Source: Bifidobacterium sp. ESL0769 | GTDB taxonomy: Bacteria; Actinomycetota; Actinomycetes; Actinomycetales; Bifidobacteriaceae | Direction: 5' to 3' | Length of the DNA stretch: 64,000 bases | Assembly (NCBI RefSeq): GCF_029395495.1 | Contig: NZ_CP113918.1 | Span: 2,431,777 to 2,495,776 of the forward strand | Shown here: in pieces, positions 40,001 to 52,100 of the stretch | How the letters are laid out: each line of letters opens with the position of its first letter | How positions within the stretch are numbered: the stretch's first letter is position 1 | Notes under the pieces: model-generated | The model's database searches: none | Seen by the model: only the letters and a program-made list of their open reading frames with translations | What the model was told of the DNA's origin: nothing | Translations under genes and position numbers: made by a program

Positions 40001-41769
40001 ACTGCGACAGCCTGGTCGACCTTGACCTCAGCCATTGGAAGACCAGCCAGCTCAACAACTACGGCATAGCCCAGATCATCCCAGCCAACCTCAAACGCCT
40101 CCGCCTGGGCCCCGACACCAAACTCGCCTCCGGCAGCGGCTACGACGACCCCTTCGTCAATCTCGACGCCACCCACACCTGGCACGAATGGGACTGGCCC
40201 AAAGGCCAACACCCCAGCAACCTCGGCCTCGTCGGCCCGAACACCACAACACGCGGCGACGGCACCCCCGCCACGCTAAGGGCACGAGCCGCCAACAACC
40301 CGGCGGGCGTGTACATTCGCTCGGACGTCACCCCCACATGGGTCGACGTCGCCTACGATCTTGCCGGCGGTTCCGGGCCCGCCGCCACGTTCCCCACCGG
40401 CATCGGGCCCGGGACCACACCCAACGCGGCCATCGACACCACCTTTACCGACGGCACCCTGACAGCCGACCCCAAGGCCATCACCGCCAACAAAGCCCAC
40501 AGCCTGTTCAACGGCTGGGCCCTCGACACCACCGAAGTGACCTCCGCCGGCAAACCCACCCTGAACGCGGGACTAGTCGACGCTCCCAAAGGCGCCGCCG
40601 GCGCCATCAAGCTCACCGCCAAGTGGGCCGCCCTCGACTCGCCCGCGCCGACGCTTTCCGCGCCCGTCGTGCATGCCGCAGCCGGGGCCACGCCCACCGT
40701 GGATCTCAAGGTCGGCAACCCCGCCACGTACAAGACCGGCGGCAAGCTCGCCATCACCACCAACCGGTGGACCGCCCCTGTCCACACTTACACGTCCGAC
40801 GGCACCGGAGGCGACGCATCCCTCACCGGGCAACCAGTCACGGTCCTGCAGGCCTCCTGCGGCCAGGCATACACCATCGACGCCGCCTACACCGACCCCG
40901 ACGCCGCCGACACCGCCACCGGCAACACCGTCACTCCCAACCCCGGCCACGCCACACAACTGGCCGGCACCCTGCCCTACGCGACCCTCACCTTCGACGC
41001 CAACAACGCGTACGGCGGAGACGGCACCCCGCCCGCCGAAATCAAACGGCTCATCGACACCACGGACGGCAAGGCGCACACCACCCTGCCCCTGCCCGGG
41101 AACACGATGAAACCCGCGCACGCCGCGTTCACCGGATGGGCCTCCACCGCCATGGCCACCAGCCCGGACACCGGCATGGGCGACCCCGCCAGCCGCGCCA
41201 TCACGGTCACCCAGCACGGCACCGACACCGAGACCCCCCTCACCCTGTACGCCGTATGGAAACAGCCGGCCGCGCCCACGGTCACCGGCATGACGCGCGC
41301 CGCGACCGACAACACCGTCACCATCACCGGCACCACGGTCCCACAGACGGCCACGGACACCCTCAGCGTCGCCGTCACCGCCCTCGACGGGCAGGCCGGC
41401 ACCTCCCTGGGCACACCCCTGACGGCCACAATCGGCGACACATCCAACAGCTGGGACGGCCTGACCGCCCACCACTGGACGCTCACCATACCCGCCGCCG
41501 GACTGCCCCAAGGCGGACGCTACCAGATCGTGGCCACGCTCGCCACCGGCGAGGACGGCGCCTGGCGCGGATCCCCATCGCCCCGCACGGTCACCAGCCC
41601 CGACACGGACCCGGGCCCCGGGCTACGCGTCCCCGGCCACCACCAGCACGCCCTGCCGCTGACCGGCGGGCAACGCACCATGCTGATCATCGCCCTCGCC
41701 CTGCTCGGCGTCATCCTCACCGCAGGAAGCCAGCTCGCACGCAACCGCAGACGCTGGCACCATCAATAA
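37019..41769 (+). CDS. Phase-variable LPXTG surface protein with BspA-like repeats, paralog 5
   Basis: Shortest of the family, about 1571 residues in the large frame (from 37054). The leader MSVINSLAALVLCIATGIV is followed by only 7 C (37076-37082), still one class away from in frame; 8 C would connect it. It has the stalk, GLTHTNAAATPTAKPKTL segment, variable domain (about 210-335), three DGW modules, and the Fn3-like WYSHADSRIYLDVTGLDPN module shared with paralog 2. The DUF285 block is at about 849-1019, with a reduced set of C-terminal modules after it. LPLTG is at about 1534-1538. Confidence 0.85.
37076..37082 (+). repeat. Poly-C run (7 C), paralog 5
   Basis: Shortest run of the five, at the same place 57 nt after the ATG. 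Seven is the same residue class (1 mod 3) as ten. Confidence 0.9.
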
Positions 41770-41777
41770 ACAAAGAC

Positions 41778-41876
41778 TTCCCGCCCGGCCGCATCCAACC
41801 AACCGGCCAAGGACGGGAACCAACAGGGTGCCGGCACGGGACCAACACACCAACAACCAACCCCGCGCCGGCACCC
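41778..41876 (+). terminator. Twin hairpins after paralog 5
   Basis: TTCCCG/CGGGAA (41778-41819) and GGGTGCCGGC/GCCGGCACCC (41826-41876). Confidence 0.7.
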
Positions 41877-41928
41877 ACACCCCACCAACAACCAAAATAT
41901 GAGAACGGGCACCATAGCCCGATTCCAA

Positions 41929-42003
41929 AACTTCGGTATGAAGAACTTCGGTATACCGAAGTTCGGTATGAGTAAGCTTGGTATATCAAAGTTGCTATAA
42001 TCA
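41929..42003. repeat. Five 15-bp tandem repeats upstream of the ATPase gene
   Basis: Direct repeats of the form AA(C/G)TTCGGTAT plus four bases start at 41929, 41944, 41959, 41974 and 41989, with exact 15-bp spacing; the last two are degenerate. A perfect 20-bp palindrome lies at 41944-41963. Exact period, palindrome and position point to a protein-binding array. Confidence 0.8.
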
Positions 42004-42262
42004 AGATGGAAACTCGTCCGTCACCGAACGCTTGTCACTGAACGCACGTCGCCGAACGCTCGGAATCCCGAACGCACGGAACCAAACGCCCGGAACTGCG
42101 GCACAGAACGGCAACACGGAACCGGCGGCCCCAAAAATGCAGCCCAGAACCGCAGCGCAGAAGCAACAAAACCGCAGAACGGCGACGCCGACCCCAAAAG
42201 CGCAACCGGAACCGCAAAAAGGCGACGCCAACCCAAAAACGCAACCCAAAAGGAGGCACGCG
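42004..42262 (+). other. Low-complexity leader before the ATPase gene
   Basis: Imperfect 14-17-bp repeats around CCGAACGC(A/T)CGGAA cover 42015-42100, followed by repeated GCAGAACGGCGACGCC-like units. The frame is open through this stretch but encodes only Q/P/T/K-rich sequence without domains. I treat it as untranslated, because a perfect AAGGAGG precedes the ATG at 42263. Confidence 0.55.
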
Positions 42263-43708
42263 ATGTTCGTAGGACGCACAGAAGAACTCGAGGCCCTGGA
42301 AGACATGTACAGCAGCGGCCGGTTCGAGATGATGGTGCTCTACGGCCGTCGCCGCGTGGGCAAGACGTCACTGATCGACGAGTTCTCCAAAGACAAGCGG
42401 ACCTTCTATTTCACCGCCTCGCAAAAGAGCACCAAGCTGAACCTCGAGGTCTTCTCGAGGCAGATGTCCAGCTTTTTCAACATGCCGGAATTGCCCGCGT
42501 TCACAGACTGGCGGAACGCATTTGAATTTTTCGTCGGCCTGACGCGCAACAGCCAAAGCACCGGCAACGGGCATTTCGTGTTCGTCTTCGATGAATTCCC
42601 GTACGCCGCCCAGGCCGACCCGACGCTGCCCTCGACCCTGCAGACGGCCATCGACCACGGCTTCAAAGACACCAGCGTCATGATGATCCTGTCCGGCAGC
42701 AATCAGGGGTTCATGGAAAGCGAGGTGCTGGGCGGCAAAAGCCCGCTGTACGGAAGGAGGACCGGGCAGATCAGGCTCGAGCCGTTCGATTACTACGACG
42801 CCGCGAAATTCCTCCCGGACGTCTCCGACGAGGAACGCGTGCAATATTACGCGACGTTCGGCGGGACGCCGTACTATCTGGCGCGGTTGCGGCCCTCACG
42901 GGGGTTCAAGCGCAACGTGGCGGACCTGATGTTCCGCAAGTCCGGACTGCTGTACGAGGAACCGATGATGCTCCTGCGCGAGGAGACGCGCGAGCCGGCC
43001 TCGTACTTTTCCGTGTTGCAGGCCGTGGCGAACGGCAGCTCCACGCCGAAGCGCATCGCCGAACACGCGGGCGTCGAGGCCTCGAGCGTCGCCAGATACC
43101 TCAACTCGCTCGTCGACCTGGGGCTGGTGGAGCGCAAGCTTCCGTTCGGCGACAACCCGCAGAAATCACATAAGGGCATGTACGTCATCGCGGACCCCTT
43201 CTTCGCCTTCTGGTTCCGCTTCGTGGGCACGAACGTGGACGTGATCGAAAACGGAAAGGGCCTCGAAACGGCGGAGGAGACGACTTCCGGCGAAGCGTTC
43301 TCGACGTATGTGGGCCAGCAGTTCGAAAACATCTGCCTGCAGTGGGTGGCGAGGCACAGCGGGGCCCTCGACCTGCCGTTCCCCGTGACGAGATTCGGCA
43401 AATGGTGGGGCAACAACCCCGTCGCGCACGAGCAAACCGACATCGACGTGGTGGCGGCCAACGGGCGCGGGCAGCTTCTGATCGGCGAATGCAAATGGCG
43501 CAACACCTTCGACGTCACCGAGGCGATCGACAAACTGCAGGGACGGGTCGGCCTGGTGCCCGGGTTCAAGCCCGCATCGACACGTCTGGCGCTGTTCAGC
43601 AAGAGGCCCGTCGCGAAAACCGTCCGCACGAAAATCGGAAGGGACGCCCCCGGCCTGCTGTTCTTCTCGACCGATGATTTATATCGCAAATTACAGGGCT
43701 GGGAATAA
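42263..43708 (+). CDS. AAA ATPase with DUF234-type C-terminus
   Basis: 481-residue protein of the archaeal-type ATPase family (Arch_ATPase followed by DUF234). It has Walker A GRRRVGKT (about 28-35), Walker B FVFVFDEF (about 101-108), a sensor-like SGS, a winged-helix segment at about 250-300 (TPKRIAEHAGVEASSVARYLNSL), and a C-terminal region with a nuclease-like core (TDIDVVA, then IGECKW). That D...E.K pattern resembles restriction-endonuclease-like folds. The start is fixed by AAGGAGG 6 nt upstream. Such genes are usually solitary and accessory; cellular role unknown. Confidence 0.85.
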   Translation: MFVGRTEELEALEDMYSSGRFEMMVLYGRRRVGKTSLIDEFSKDKRTFYFTASQKSTKLNLEVFSRQMSSFFNMPELPAFTDWRNAFEFFVGLTRNSQSTGNGHFVFVFDEFPYAAQADPTLPSTLQTAIDHGFKDTSVMMILSGSNQGFMESEVLGGKSPLYGRRTGQIRLEPFDYYDAAKFLPDVSDEERVQYYATFGGTPYYLARLRPSRGFKRNVADLMFRKSGLLYEEPMMLLREETREPASYFSVLQAVANGSSTPKRIAEHAGVEASSVARYLNSLVDLGLVERKLPFGDNPQKSHKGMYVIADPFFAFWFRFVGTNVDVIENGKGLETAEETTSGEAFSTYVGQQFENICLQWVARHSGALDLPFPVTRFGKWWGNNPVAHEQTDIDVVAANGRGQLLIGECKWRNTFDVTEAIDKLQGRVGLVPGFKPASTRLALFSKRPVAKTVRTKIGRDAPGLLFFSTDDLYRKLQGWE

Positions 43709-43793
43709 CAGATACCGTTTAGATTGACGCGGCGGCAAAGTGGCGGGAAACCGTGCCCCACATCAAGTTCCCCGCTTCGCCTTCACTATCCCA

Positions 43794-43912
43794 ATATGTG
43801 AAGGTTCCATGAAGCTTAGTCATTTACTTGTGCAATTACTCGGCAACTTAGTCGTTTACTTGTGCAACTTGTGCAAAGTACTTGCCAACTTGGCAATTTA
43901 TGCGACTACTTG
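43794..43912. repeat. Direct repeat left of the AlbA_2 gene
   Basis: 119-bp block beginning ATATGTGAAGGTT and rich in ACTTGTGCAA/ACTTGGCAA units, repeated at 45614-45732. A hydrophobic peptide frame starts at 43809 (MKLSHLLVQLLGN), but the frame is not kept in the second copy, so DNA sequence rather than protein seems conserved. Confidence 0.8.
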
Positions 43913-44062
43913 TGCAAATATGGCATGAACTGTTACACTAACAATACTTATCCGCAACCTGGCAAAGGCCTAGCACACACGTATTCACGTATCTCGAGGG
44001 GCGGTGACTGATCCCGCAACTGCCGGAGCCGGCACGGAAATCAGGAAATAGGAGGGACTGCA

Positions 44063-45562
44063 ATGGCCGAAAGCATCACCACCGATCAAGAACTTGCAGA
44101 CGCCATCGCTCTCATGCGAGAGGCCGGCACCGACCTGAAGGATTACGAGCTTAAGGAAGCCAAAGGCGGTTTCCCGTCATCGGCGGTCGAGTCAATCGCC
44201 GCCTTTGCCAACACCAACGGTGGCGTCGTCATACTCGGCATCAATGAAAAAACGTTTGCCCCGGTGACGGACCTCGATGTGAGAAAACTGCAATCGCAGC
44301 TGGCCCAAGCGGCGCGGGAACGCCTCCAGCCCGCGGTGCAGATCGACATACAAGTGCTGCATTACCGGCAATCACCCGTTCTGGTAGCCAACGTGCCAGA
44401 GCTGGACATCATGCAGAAGCCCTGTTATGTCAAAAAACGAGGCAAGATGGACGGGTCCTATCTGCGTACCGGCGACGGCGACCATCTGCTGACGCTCTAC
44501 GAGATCGACCGGTTCATGGAGAACCAATACCGCGTGGCCCGCAACGATCTCGTGGCCGTGCCCGATGCCACCATCGACGACCTAGACCCCGATCTGCTGC
44601 ACCAATGGATGCGGATGCAACGCGCGGGCTCATTTGAACGCTCCACCGCGATGAGCGACGAGCAGATTCTCATCAATCGCAGGGTGTTGGCAGACGACGG
44701 CAACGGCACGCCGCGCCCCACCATCGCCGGCATCTGCGCACTTGGCAGCTTCCCGCAGAAATTCTTCCCGCGCCTCAATGTGGTCTTCACCTCGTTCCCG
44801 ACCTCCCGCAAGGGCGACATTCTGGCGACACAGCGCTATCTCGACGCCGAAAACATCGACGGCCCGATTCCTGCCATGATCTCCGGCGCGCTGCGAGCCG
44901 TCTCCCGCAACACCAGAACCGGCGCCGTGGTGGTGGGCGCGTTGCGCAAAGACATTCCGGATTACCCATTGCCGGCAGTGCGCGAAGCCATCGCGAACGC
45001 CCTCATGCACAGGGATTATTCACCGGAGGCCCAAGGCGCGCCGGTAAGGGTGGAGCTGTATCCGGATCGGCTTGAAATCATCAACCCCGGAGGGCTTTTC
45101 GGGCCGCTTACCGTCGAGGCGCTCGAACGCAAGGAGCGCACCCAATCGCGCAACCAGTTCCTTGCCCGCATCCTCGAAGACACGCCATACACGGACACGG
45201 ACGGCTCCGAGGGGAAAGTGGTGGAGAACCGCGGCACCGGCTATCCGATCATCGCCGGTTCGCTGGCCCAGGCCAACATGGCTCCACCGTTCGTCGAAAG
45301 CGATTTGGATGAATTCAGAATCGTATTTCGAAGGCGGCAAACACAAGACGGGGCAACGGATTCCGCCACCGACATGAAGCATCAGATCCTCACTTTCCTT
45401 GCCAACCAATCCAGTGCGGGCACGGCGGAGGTGGCATCAAGATTCGATATCTCCAGAAGGACGGCAGCGCAGCACCTCAACGACCTGCGCAAGGAAGGGC
45501 TTGTAGAAGCGATTGGGGCAAAAAACAGTCCGAAACGCGCCTATCGCGTTATCAAAAACTGA
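44063..45562 (+). CDS. AlbA_2/Schlafen-type putative regulator with ATPase-like domain, copy 1
   Basis: 499 residues. The N-terminal AlbA_2 domain (about 20-135) contains FANTNGGVVILGINE. The middle and C-terminal part has the HATPase_c_4-like segment NALMHRDYS (about 312-320), then LYPDRLEIINPGGLFG and NRGTGYPII. A winged helix at about 440-499 contains TAEVASRFDISRRTAAQHL. Family members are putative transcriptional regulators, some linked to phage defence. ATG with AGGAGG upstream. It is flanked on both sides by a 119-bp direct repeat. It is similar in layout to the gene at 59911. Confidence 0.87.
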   Translation: MAESITTDQELADAIALMREAGTDLKDYELKEAKGGFPSSAVESIAAFANTNGGVVILGINEKTFAPVTDLDVRKLQSQLAQAARERLQPAVQIDIQVLHYRQSPVLVANVPELDIMQKPCYVKKRGKMDGSYLRTGDGDHLLTLYEIDRFMENQYRVARNDLVAVPDATIDDLDPDLLHQWMRMQRAGSFERSTAMSDEQILINRRVLADDGNGTPRPTIAGICALGSFPQKFFPRLNVVFTSFPTSRKGDILATQRYLDAENIDGPIPAMISGALRAVSRNTRTGAVVVGALRKDIPDYPLPAVREAIANALMHRDYSPEAQGAPVRVELYPDRLEIINPGGLFGPLTVEALERKERTQSRNQFLARILEDTPYTDTDGSEGKVVENRGTGYPIIAGSLAQANMAPPFVESDLDEFRIVFRRRQTQDGATDSATDMKHQILTFLANQSSAGTAEVASRFDISRRTAAQHLNDLRKEGLVEAIGAKNSPKRAYRVIKN

Positions 45563-45613
45563 GTACTGACCCGAAGTACGGTACGATGACTGACCACATA
45601 AGCGACTGACACC

Positions 45614-45732
45614 ATATGTGAAGGTTTAATGAAGCTTAGTCATTTACTTGGCAATTACTTGGCAACTTGGTCACTTACTTGTGCAACTTATGCAAAGTAC
45701 CTGCCAAGTTCGCAATTCATGCGGCTACTTGG
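45614..45732. repeat. Direct repeat right of the AlbA_2 gene
   Basis: Second copy of 43794-43912, about 85-90% alike by eye, starting 52 bp after the AlbA_2 stop. Repeated ACTT(G)GCAA units remain. Confidence 0.8.
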
Positions 45733-45889
45733 TCGCTTGCTTGCGTCATCCGCCAGCCGTACAGGACGCTTACGAAACCTTCCGCCGCCAACGTCATCCA
45801 CCAACCGTCCGCATGGAAGAAAGCACCGAGCAAGGGCAAACCTGACACTCACGGATCGGCTCACGCGGACGGAAGACGGTGCACGAACC

Positions 45890-46170
45890 GCGACACGCCG
45901 AAGGATGGTGCGGTTTCGCTGTGTTTTGAGGCCACGTCAAATCCTTCCAAAGGCCCACAAAATGTAAGGCAAAGTAGGACGGCAAACGTTCCACACGCCC
46001 CCGGCAACGACGACGGAAACCCCGATTCGCCATACAACCCCGGTTTGAATTTGGTCGGAAGTGCCCCTAATGTTTAATCAATAGTTTAGGTGTTGTGTGA
46101 AACTGCGGCGTATTACATAGAGTCGCGTTTAGAAGAGTCAGAAGTTTTGAAGTAAAAGGGTGGGTACCTT
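45890..46170 (+). promoter_or_regulatory. Leader cassette with promoter of paralog 6
   Basis: This begins at GCGACACGCC. TTGAAT (46045-46050), 17 nt, TAATGT (46068-46073). AAAAGGGTGGG precedes the ATG. Confidence 0.7.
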
Positions 46171-49100
46171 ATGAGTGTCGTTCACAGTCTCGTTGCACTC
46201 GCGTTGTGCATAGCCACGGGAATCGTACCCCCCCCCCGCAAAATGAACCGTCATTAAACAATCCGAACAATTCCTCCCCGGCCGCCGCCTCCAGCCAGAC
46301 CGCACCGGCCGTCCCCGTTTCCGTATCGACTCCGTCCACCGTCCAGGCCCACGGTTCCTCCGTATCCAATTCCCCCGCACTTTCCACTTCCGCTACTACC
46401 GCTCCCGCCACTTCTTCGCTTTCAGCTCCCTCGACCGCCGCGCCCAAGGCACTTTCCGCCCCGGCCGCCAACGGCCAAACCGGCAACGCCGCCGGCCACG
46501 CCCCAGGCACCCCCAACACAACCGCAGACCAACTCAAAAACACCCAAAACAGCAAGCGCACCGCAGGCAAAGACGCCAAAACCACGCCCGCGACTGCCCT
46601 CACCCACACCAACGCCGCCGCCACCCCCACAGCCAAACCAAAGACCCTACGCACCCTCGCAGCAAAAGACTTCACCGACGCGCCTAAGACTCTCGCCGTC
46701 TTCCTGCAAAGAATAAAATCGGCACCCCACACCAGCGACAATAACCAACAGACCACACCTGCAGGCAGCTTGCCACGCGCCGCAGTCACACTGCCTAACG
46801 TCACTGCCACGCTGCCTGCCAAGCAGAGCACGATCGGCCCCAAAACCAGCTCTCCATTGACACGAAGCAAACCTACGGTCGGTCCACAGTACATTAACAA
46901 TGAAAACGTAACCCGCTTCTACGTCGACCCCAACGATGACGGACACATCCAAATCGAAGGCCACAACGAGCAACTCTACCATCCCAAGACCTGGGTCCAC
47001 ATAGTCGTCTGCCCCAGAGAGGTCAGAGACAAGGCCGTCACAGGCCGCCCAGGCCACGTCGATAGCCGATGCACCGATATCGAGACCTACACCGACGGTC
47101 ATACTGGTGGTTATGGAGATGGAGGCACCTTAAATTGGGGTCCTGGCAGCGTAGGTCGCGACCCCATTTGGACCACTCGAGACAGCGATTTCAAAACCAC
47201 CCCTGACCATTCTCATGCTTATGACATCTGGATTTATAACACTGACGCCAACTGGAATCACTATGATTTTGCAGATGCATCTAATGACTACTACTGCTCT
47301 CAATCAGGAAGAAAAAGAGTCACACTCACCTACGATATGTCAGGTATGCCTAACGCGTCAACACCTGGATCACAGGAAAAGGACACCAGCTACTTCGACT
47401 TCAGCACCACTTTTGCTAGCGAACCGAGTCACCCTTCATGGCAGATCTTTGACGGTTGGTCCCTCAAAGGCACCAACTACAATGCCGGTCAAGCCATAAC
47501 CTTCCCTGCTGGCACCGACGGCATATATACGGTTACGCCTCGTTGGCATGTCAAGCCCACCAGCGTCAAATTCAATTACAACCTCAACGGCATGTCCGGC
47601 AGCACGCCCGGCTCCCAGCAGGTCAATACCACCAACAACGGCGGCTCGATCACCCTGGCCTACCCGCCCTCGCATCCTGACTGGCAGATCTTCGACGGAT
47701 GGACCGTCGACGGTTGGAATAACATGACCCCCGGCCAGACCTACAGCGTCGGCATCCACGACGAGAGCACCCACACCGTCACCGCGCGATGGCACGTACG
47801 CCCAGACACGGTCACGATACACTACCAAGACAACGGCTCCGGCTGCAGCATGCCCGGCAACCAGACCGCCGACAGCGGCAACTACAGCAACACCACCCTC
47901 GCCGGCACGCCGTCCTGCCCCGCGCACACCGTCTTCGACGGGTGGACCATCAACTACAACAACTACAACCCCGGCGGTACCTTCAATTTCGCCCAGCACG
48001 TCACCGCCACCTACACCGCCACCGCCCGCACTCACACCATCAACGCGCCCACAGGGCTCGCCGCCTCCTACCACGCGAACGACAACACCGTCACCCTCAC
48101 CGGCGCCGGCGACATAGCCGCCGGCGACACCGTCACCGCCTGCATGACCGACGGCACCGGCAACGACATCTGCCACAGCGCCACACCCGTGGCGCTGCCC
48201 GCATCGAGCCACCCCACCGTCAGCGGATCCAGCAGCCACGGACTCACAGTCACCGGCATTACCAAATCAGGAGGACAGGTCACCCTGTCCGGCCGCGCCA
48301 ACGGCGGCTGGGGCGGCGGCGTCGTCAAAGTACGGCTGCGCTCCTGCCCGGCAAGCTACCAGTTCTCCGGCGGCACCGGGTGGGGAGGAACGTCCGCGCC
48401 CTCCGGCTGCAATGAGACGGAAGCCACCGGCAACCCCCACTTCCCCGGCTGGCCGACATGGCTCGGGGAGCAAGGCAACTTCTGGACCGGCAGCATCGCA
48501 TGGAGCCCGGGCCAGAAACTCTGGGTCTACATCCAGACACAGGGAGCAAGCATCGACGGCCCACTGCTCGTCAACCCCGACAACACCAACGGCACTCCCA
48601 CTCACACCAACTGGACCATAAACTTCCCCGCCGGCGAATACACCGCCAAATACGGCTACGGGCACCAGCACCACTTCACCGCCAAACTCACCAGCAACAA
48701 CGCCGAAAGCGAACTGGCCAACCTGCAGGGCACGCTGCCCTGGACCACCGTCAACTTCGACAAAGGCGACGGCACCGGCACCGCACCCGACAGCGTGGAC
48801 GCCCTGACCGACACCATCGTCAACAAGGCCACACCCACCATCCCTGGCCAAGGGTCCATGACCGCACCAGCGCACGCATGGCCGGACTTCACCGGATGGA
48901 GCGACGGCACCACCCTCTGGCAGCCCGGCAGCAGGGACATCCCCACCAACACCAGCGGTGCCACCACAACCGACGGGCACACCACCCTCACTCTCACCGC
49001 CCAATGGCACACCGTCCAGGCACCCACCAACCTCACCGCCGCCTACCACATCACCGGCACCGTCACCCTCACCGGCACCAGCAACGTCCAGTCCGGCGAC

Positions 49101-52100
49101 AAGATCACCGCCTGCATGACCGAAGGCACCGGCGACACCACCTGCCAACCAGCCATCACCGCGTCAAACGCCGACAGCGCATGGCAGTGGACCGTCACCT
49201 TCCCCGCCACCGACTACACCACCAAATACGGCTACGGGCACCAACACCACTTCACCGCCAAACTCACCAGCAAAGGCGTAGACAGCACCACCGCCGACCT
49301 GCAAGGCACCCTGCCCTGGACCACCCTCACCTTCGACAAGGGCGCCAGCGGCGGCACCGCACCCGACGCTAAGGACGCCCTGACCGACACTAGCGCGAAC
49401 AAGGCCACATTCACCCTGCCGGGACAGGGCTCCATGACCACACCAGCCAACGCGTTCCCCGACTTCACCGGATGGAGCGACGGCACCAACCTCTGGCAAC
49501 CAGGCAGCAGGGACATCCCCACCAACGCCAGCGGTGCCACCACCGGACCCGACGGGCACACCACACTGACACTGACCGCCAAGTGGCACATCCCCGACGC
49601 TCCCACCGGAGTCACCGTCCGCTACAGCCACACAGACAACCTCGTCTATCTGACGGCTACCGGCCTCCAGACCGGCATCACCAACTGGAAGATAGAGGTC
49701 AAACCCACCACCACCGACCATTTCCATGACACGTCGAACACGCTCACGACCGGCGAATCCGCCTACTATGTCAGCATGTTCACGCCCGGCGACACGTGGA
49801 CGGCCCGAGCGCGCGCCACCTACACCGATACTTCCGGTAACAGGGCCACCAGCGACTGGAGCACCGAGATCACCGGCGTCCTGCCCTACATGACCGCGAA
49901 CCTCAAGCCGGGCAGCCAGCAGACCCCTGGCGGCGGCACCGCCGTCAAGGGTCTCGTCGACACCGGTGAGGGCAAGGCGTATCTGACCCTGCCCGTCGGC
50001 GTAGGGACCCCACCCGACGGCATGTCCTTCCAATCCAACGGAGGATGGGCCACCAACCCCAACGGCACCGGCCAAACCTACAACGCCGGAGACACCACCA
50101 TCCCCACCACCGCAGGCACACCCGGAGGCACCAGCGAAACTAAAGTCACCCTCTACGCCCAATGGAGGATGCGCACCCAGGCACCCGCACGCGGCCAAGC
50201 CTGCACCAGCGTGGCCGGCTGGCAGCAATGGGGAACCAGCGCAGGCGCCATCAACGGCATCACGGGACAGGACACCGGAGCCGTCTGCTACACCATTGAA
50301 GGATCCACCCTGCGCCTGACCGGAGGAACCAGCCCCAATTACCGGACCGCCACGGACATTCCTTGGGACGGACGCAAGAGCGCCATCACCAAGGTCAGCA
50401 TCGAGGGCGACGTCACCTTCACCACCAGCGCCGAATACGGCGGAGACAGCCATCCACTCGCCGACATGACGAACCTGACCTCCATCGACAGCAACGGCCA
50501 TACAATCAACCTCGACCGGAACTGCGGCACCAGCTTCTTCAGCAGCGATTCCTCGCTCACCAGCCTGGACCTGACCGGGTGGAAGACCAGAACCCTCACC
50601 GACATGGTCAACATGTTCGGCTCATGCACCAGCCTGAAGACGGAGACCCTGAAGGGCATACAGGATTGGGATATCAGCTCGGTCCGAAACATGAACGCAG
50701 CATTCCAAGGAGACACGGCCCTGACCGGCCTGGACCTATCCGGCTGGAAGACCAGCTCGCTCACCGCATCGTGGCACGTGTTCTACGACTGCCCGAACCT
50801 GACAGACCTGGACATCAGCGGCTGGGACACCAACGGAACCAGCATGAGCTCCGGCATGCTCCCCGCGAACCTGCAACGCCTGCGCCTGGGGACATCCACC
50901 AAGCTCAAAGCAGAAGCGTTCGACCAGATCGCCACGACCACCGCCTGGCACGAGTGGGACTGGCCCCAAGGCCACCACCCCTCCGACCTCGGACTCGTAG
51001 GAGCCACGGCCGGGACACCCGGCGACGGCACGCTGACCACCCTCGAGGCCCGCACGGCCTCCGCACACCCAGAAGGCACCTACATCCGCAGCGATGTCAA
51101 TCCCACCTGGACCGATCTCACCTACGACCTCAACGGCGGAACAGGAGACGCGAGCCTGCCCGCCCAGATAGGCCAGGCGGCCACCGGCGGACAGCCGAAG
51201 CGCGACGGGCTCGCCATCGACACCACCTTCAAGGACGGCGAATACACGATCCCCGACGGCACAACTGATACCGGCAACGCCGCCCACCACATCACCGCCA
51301 ACAAGCCCCACAGCCTGTTCAACGGATGGACCATCGACACCGGCAACGTCACCGCGAACGCGTCCGGCGGGACCGCCACGGTCAGCAACCACACCATCAC
51401 CGCGGCCAAGGGAGCCGGCGGCACCGCCACCGTCGCCGCCCAATGGACCTCGACACCCCAGGCCATGCCCGGCACACCGGCCGTGACTGTCACCCCGCGC
51501 ACCACCGACCAGGGCGGCATCAGCGTAAGCGTCACCGCCACACTCGGCCAGTCCATGCCCGCCATCGACGCCAGCAACGGCGACCCGGCCAAGCCCGCCG
51601 TAAGCGCCGGCGGCACGGTCAAGGTCTGTGCCAAACCCAGCAGCCAGAACGCCGACTTCTACTCGGTGCAGTGCAGCCCCAAGACCAGCACCACAGGCGG
51701 CAGCCAGACCATCACCCCCGAAGCGCTGCAACTGCCCGGCAGCTCCGCCATCTCCGGCAACGCGCCCGCCTTCCCCGACCCCGGCGAACAGTACACGCTG
51801 GCCGCCATGTACACGCTCACCGACCCACAGACCCGCAACCAGATCGACTCCACCGCCACACAAGCCGGAGGCGGCCTCACCACCGGCACCCTGCCATGGG
51901 CCGACACCACCTTCGACACCAACGACTCCCACGGAGGCAACGGCACACCACCAACCGACGCCAAATCCTTCGTCGACACCGCCAGCGGCAAGGCCTGGGC
52001 CTCCCTGCCCAACGCCACCGCCACCATGACCCCCGAACACACATTGTTCGCCGGATGGTCCGCCACCGCGAGCGCCGCCAACCCCGACCAAGGCATGGGC

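Noticed and set aside
41929..42003. CRISPR array
   Set aside because: The 15-bp units are contiguous, without spacers, and no cas genes are present.
43740..43928. 62-codon hydrophobic protein upstream of the AlbA_2 gene
   Set aside because: The second copy of the same DNA does not keep the reading frame, so the DNA repeat is the more likely conserved element.
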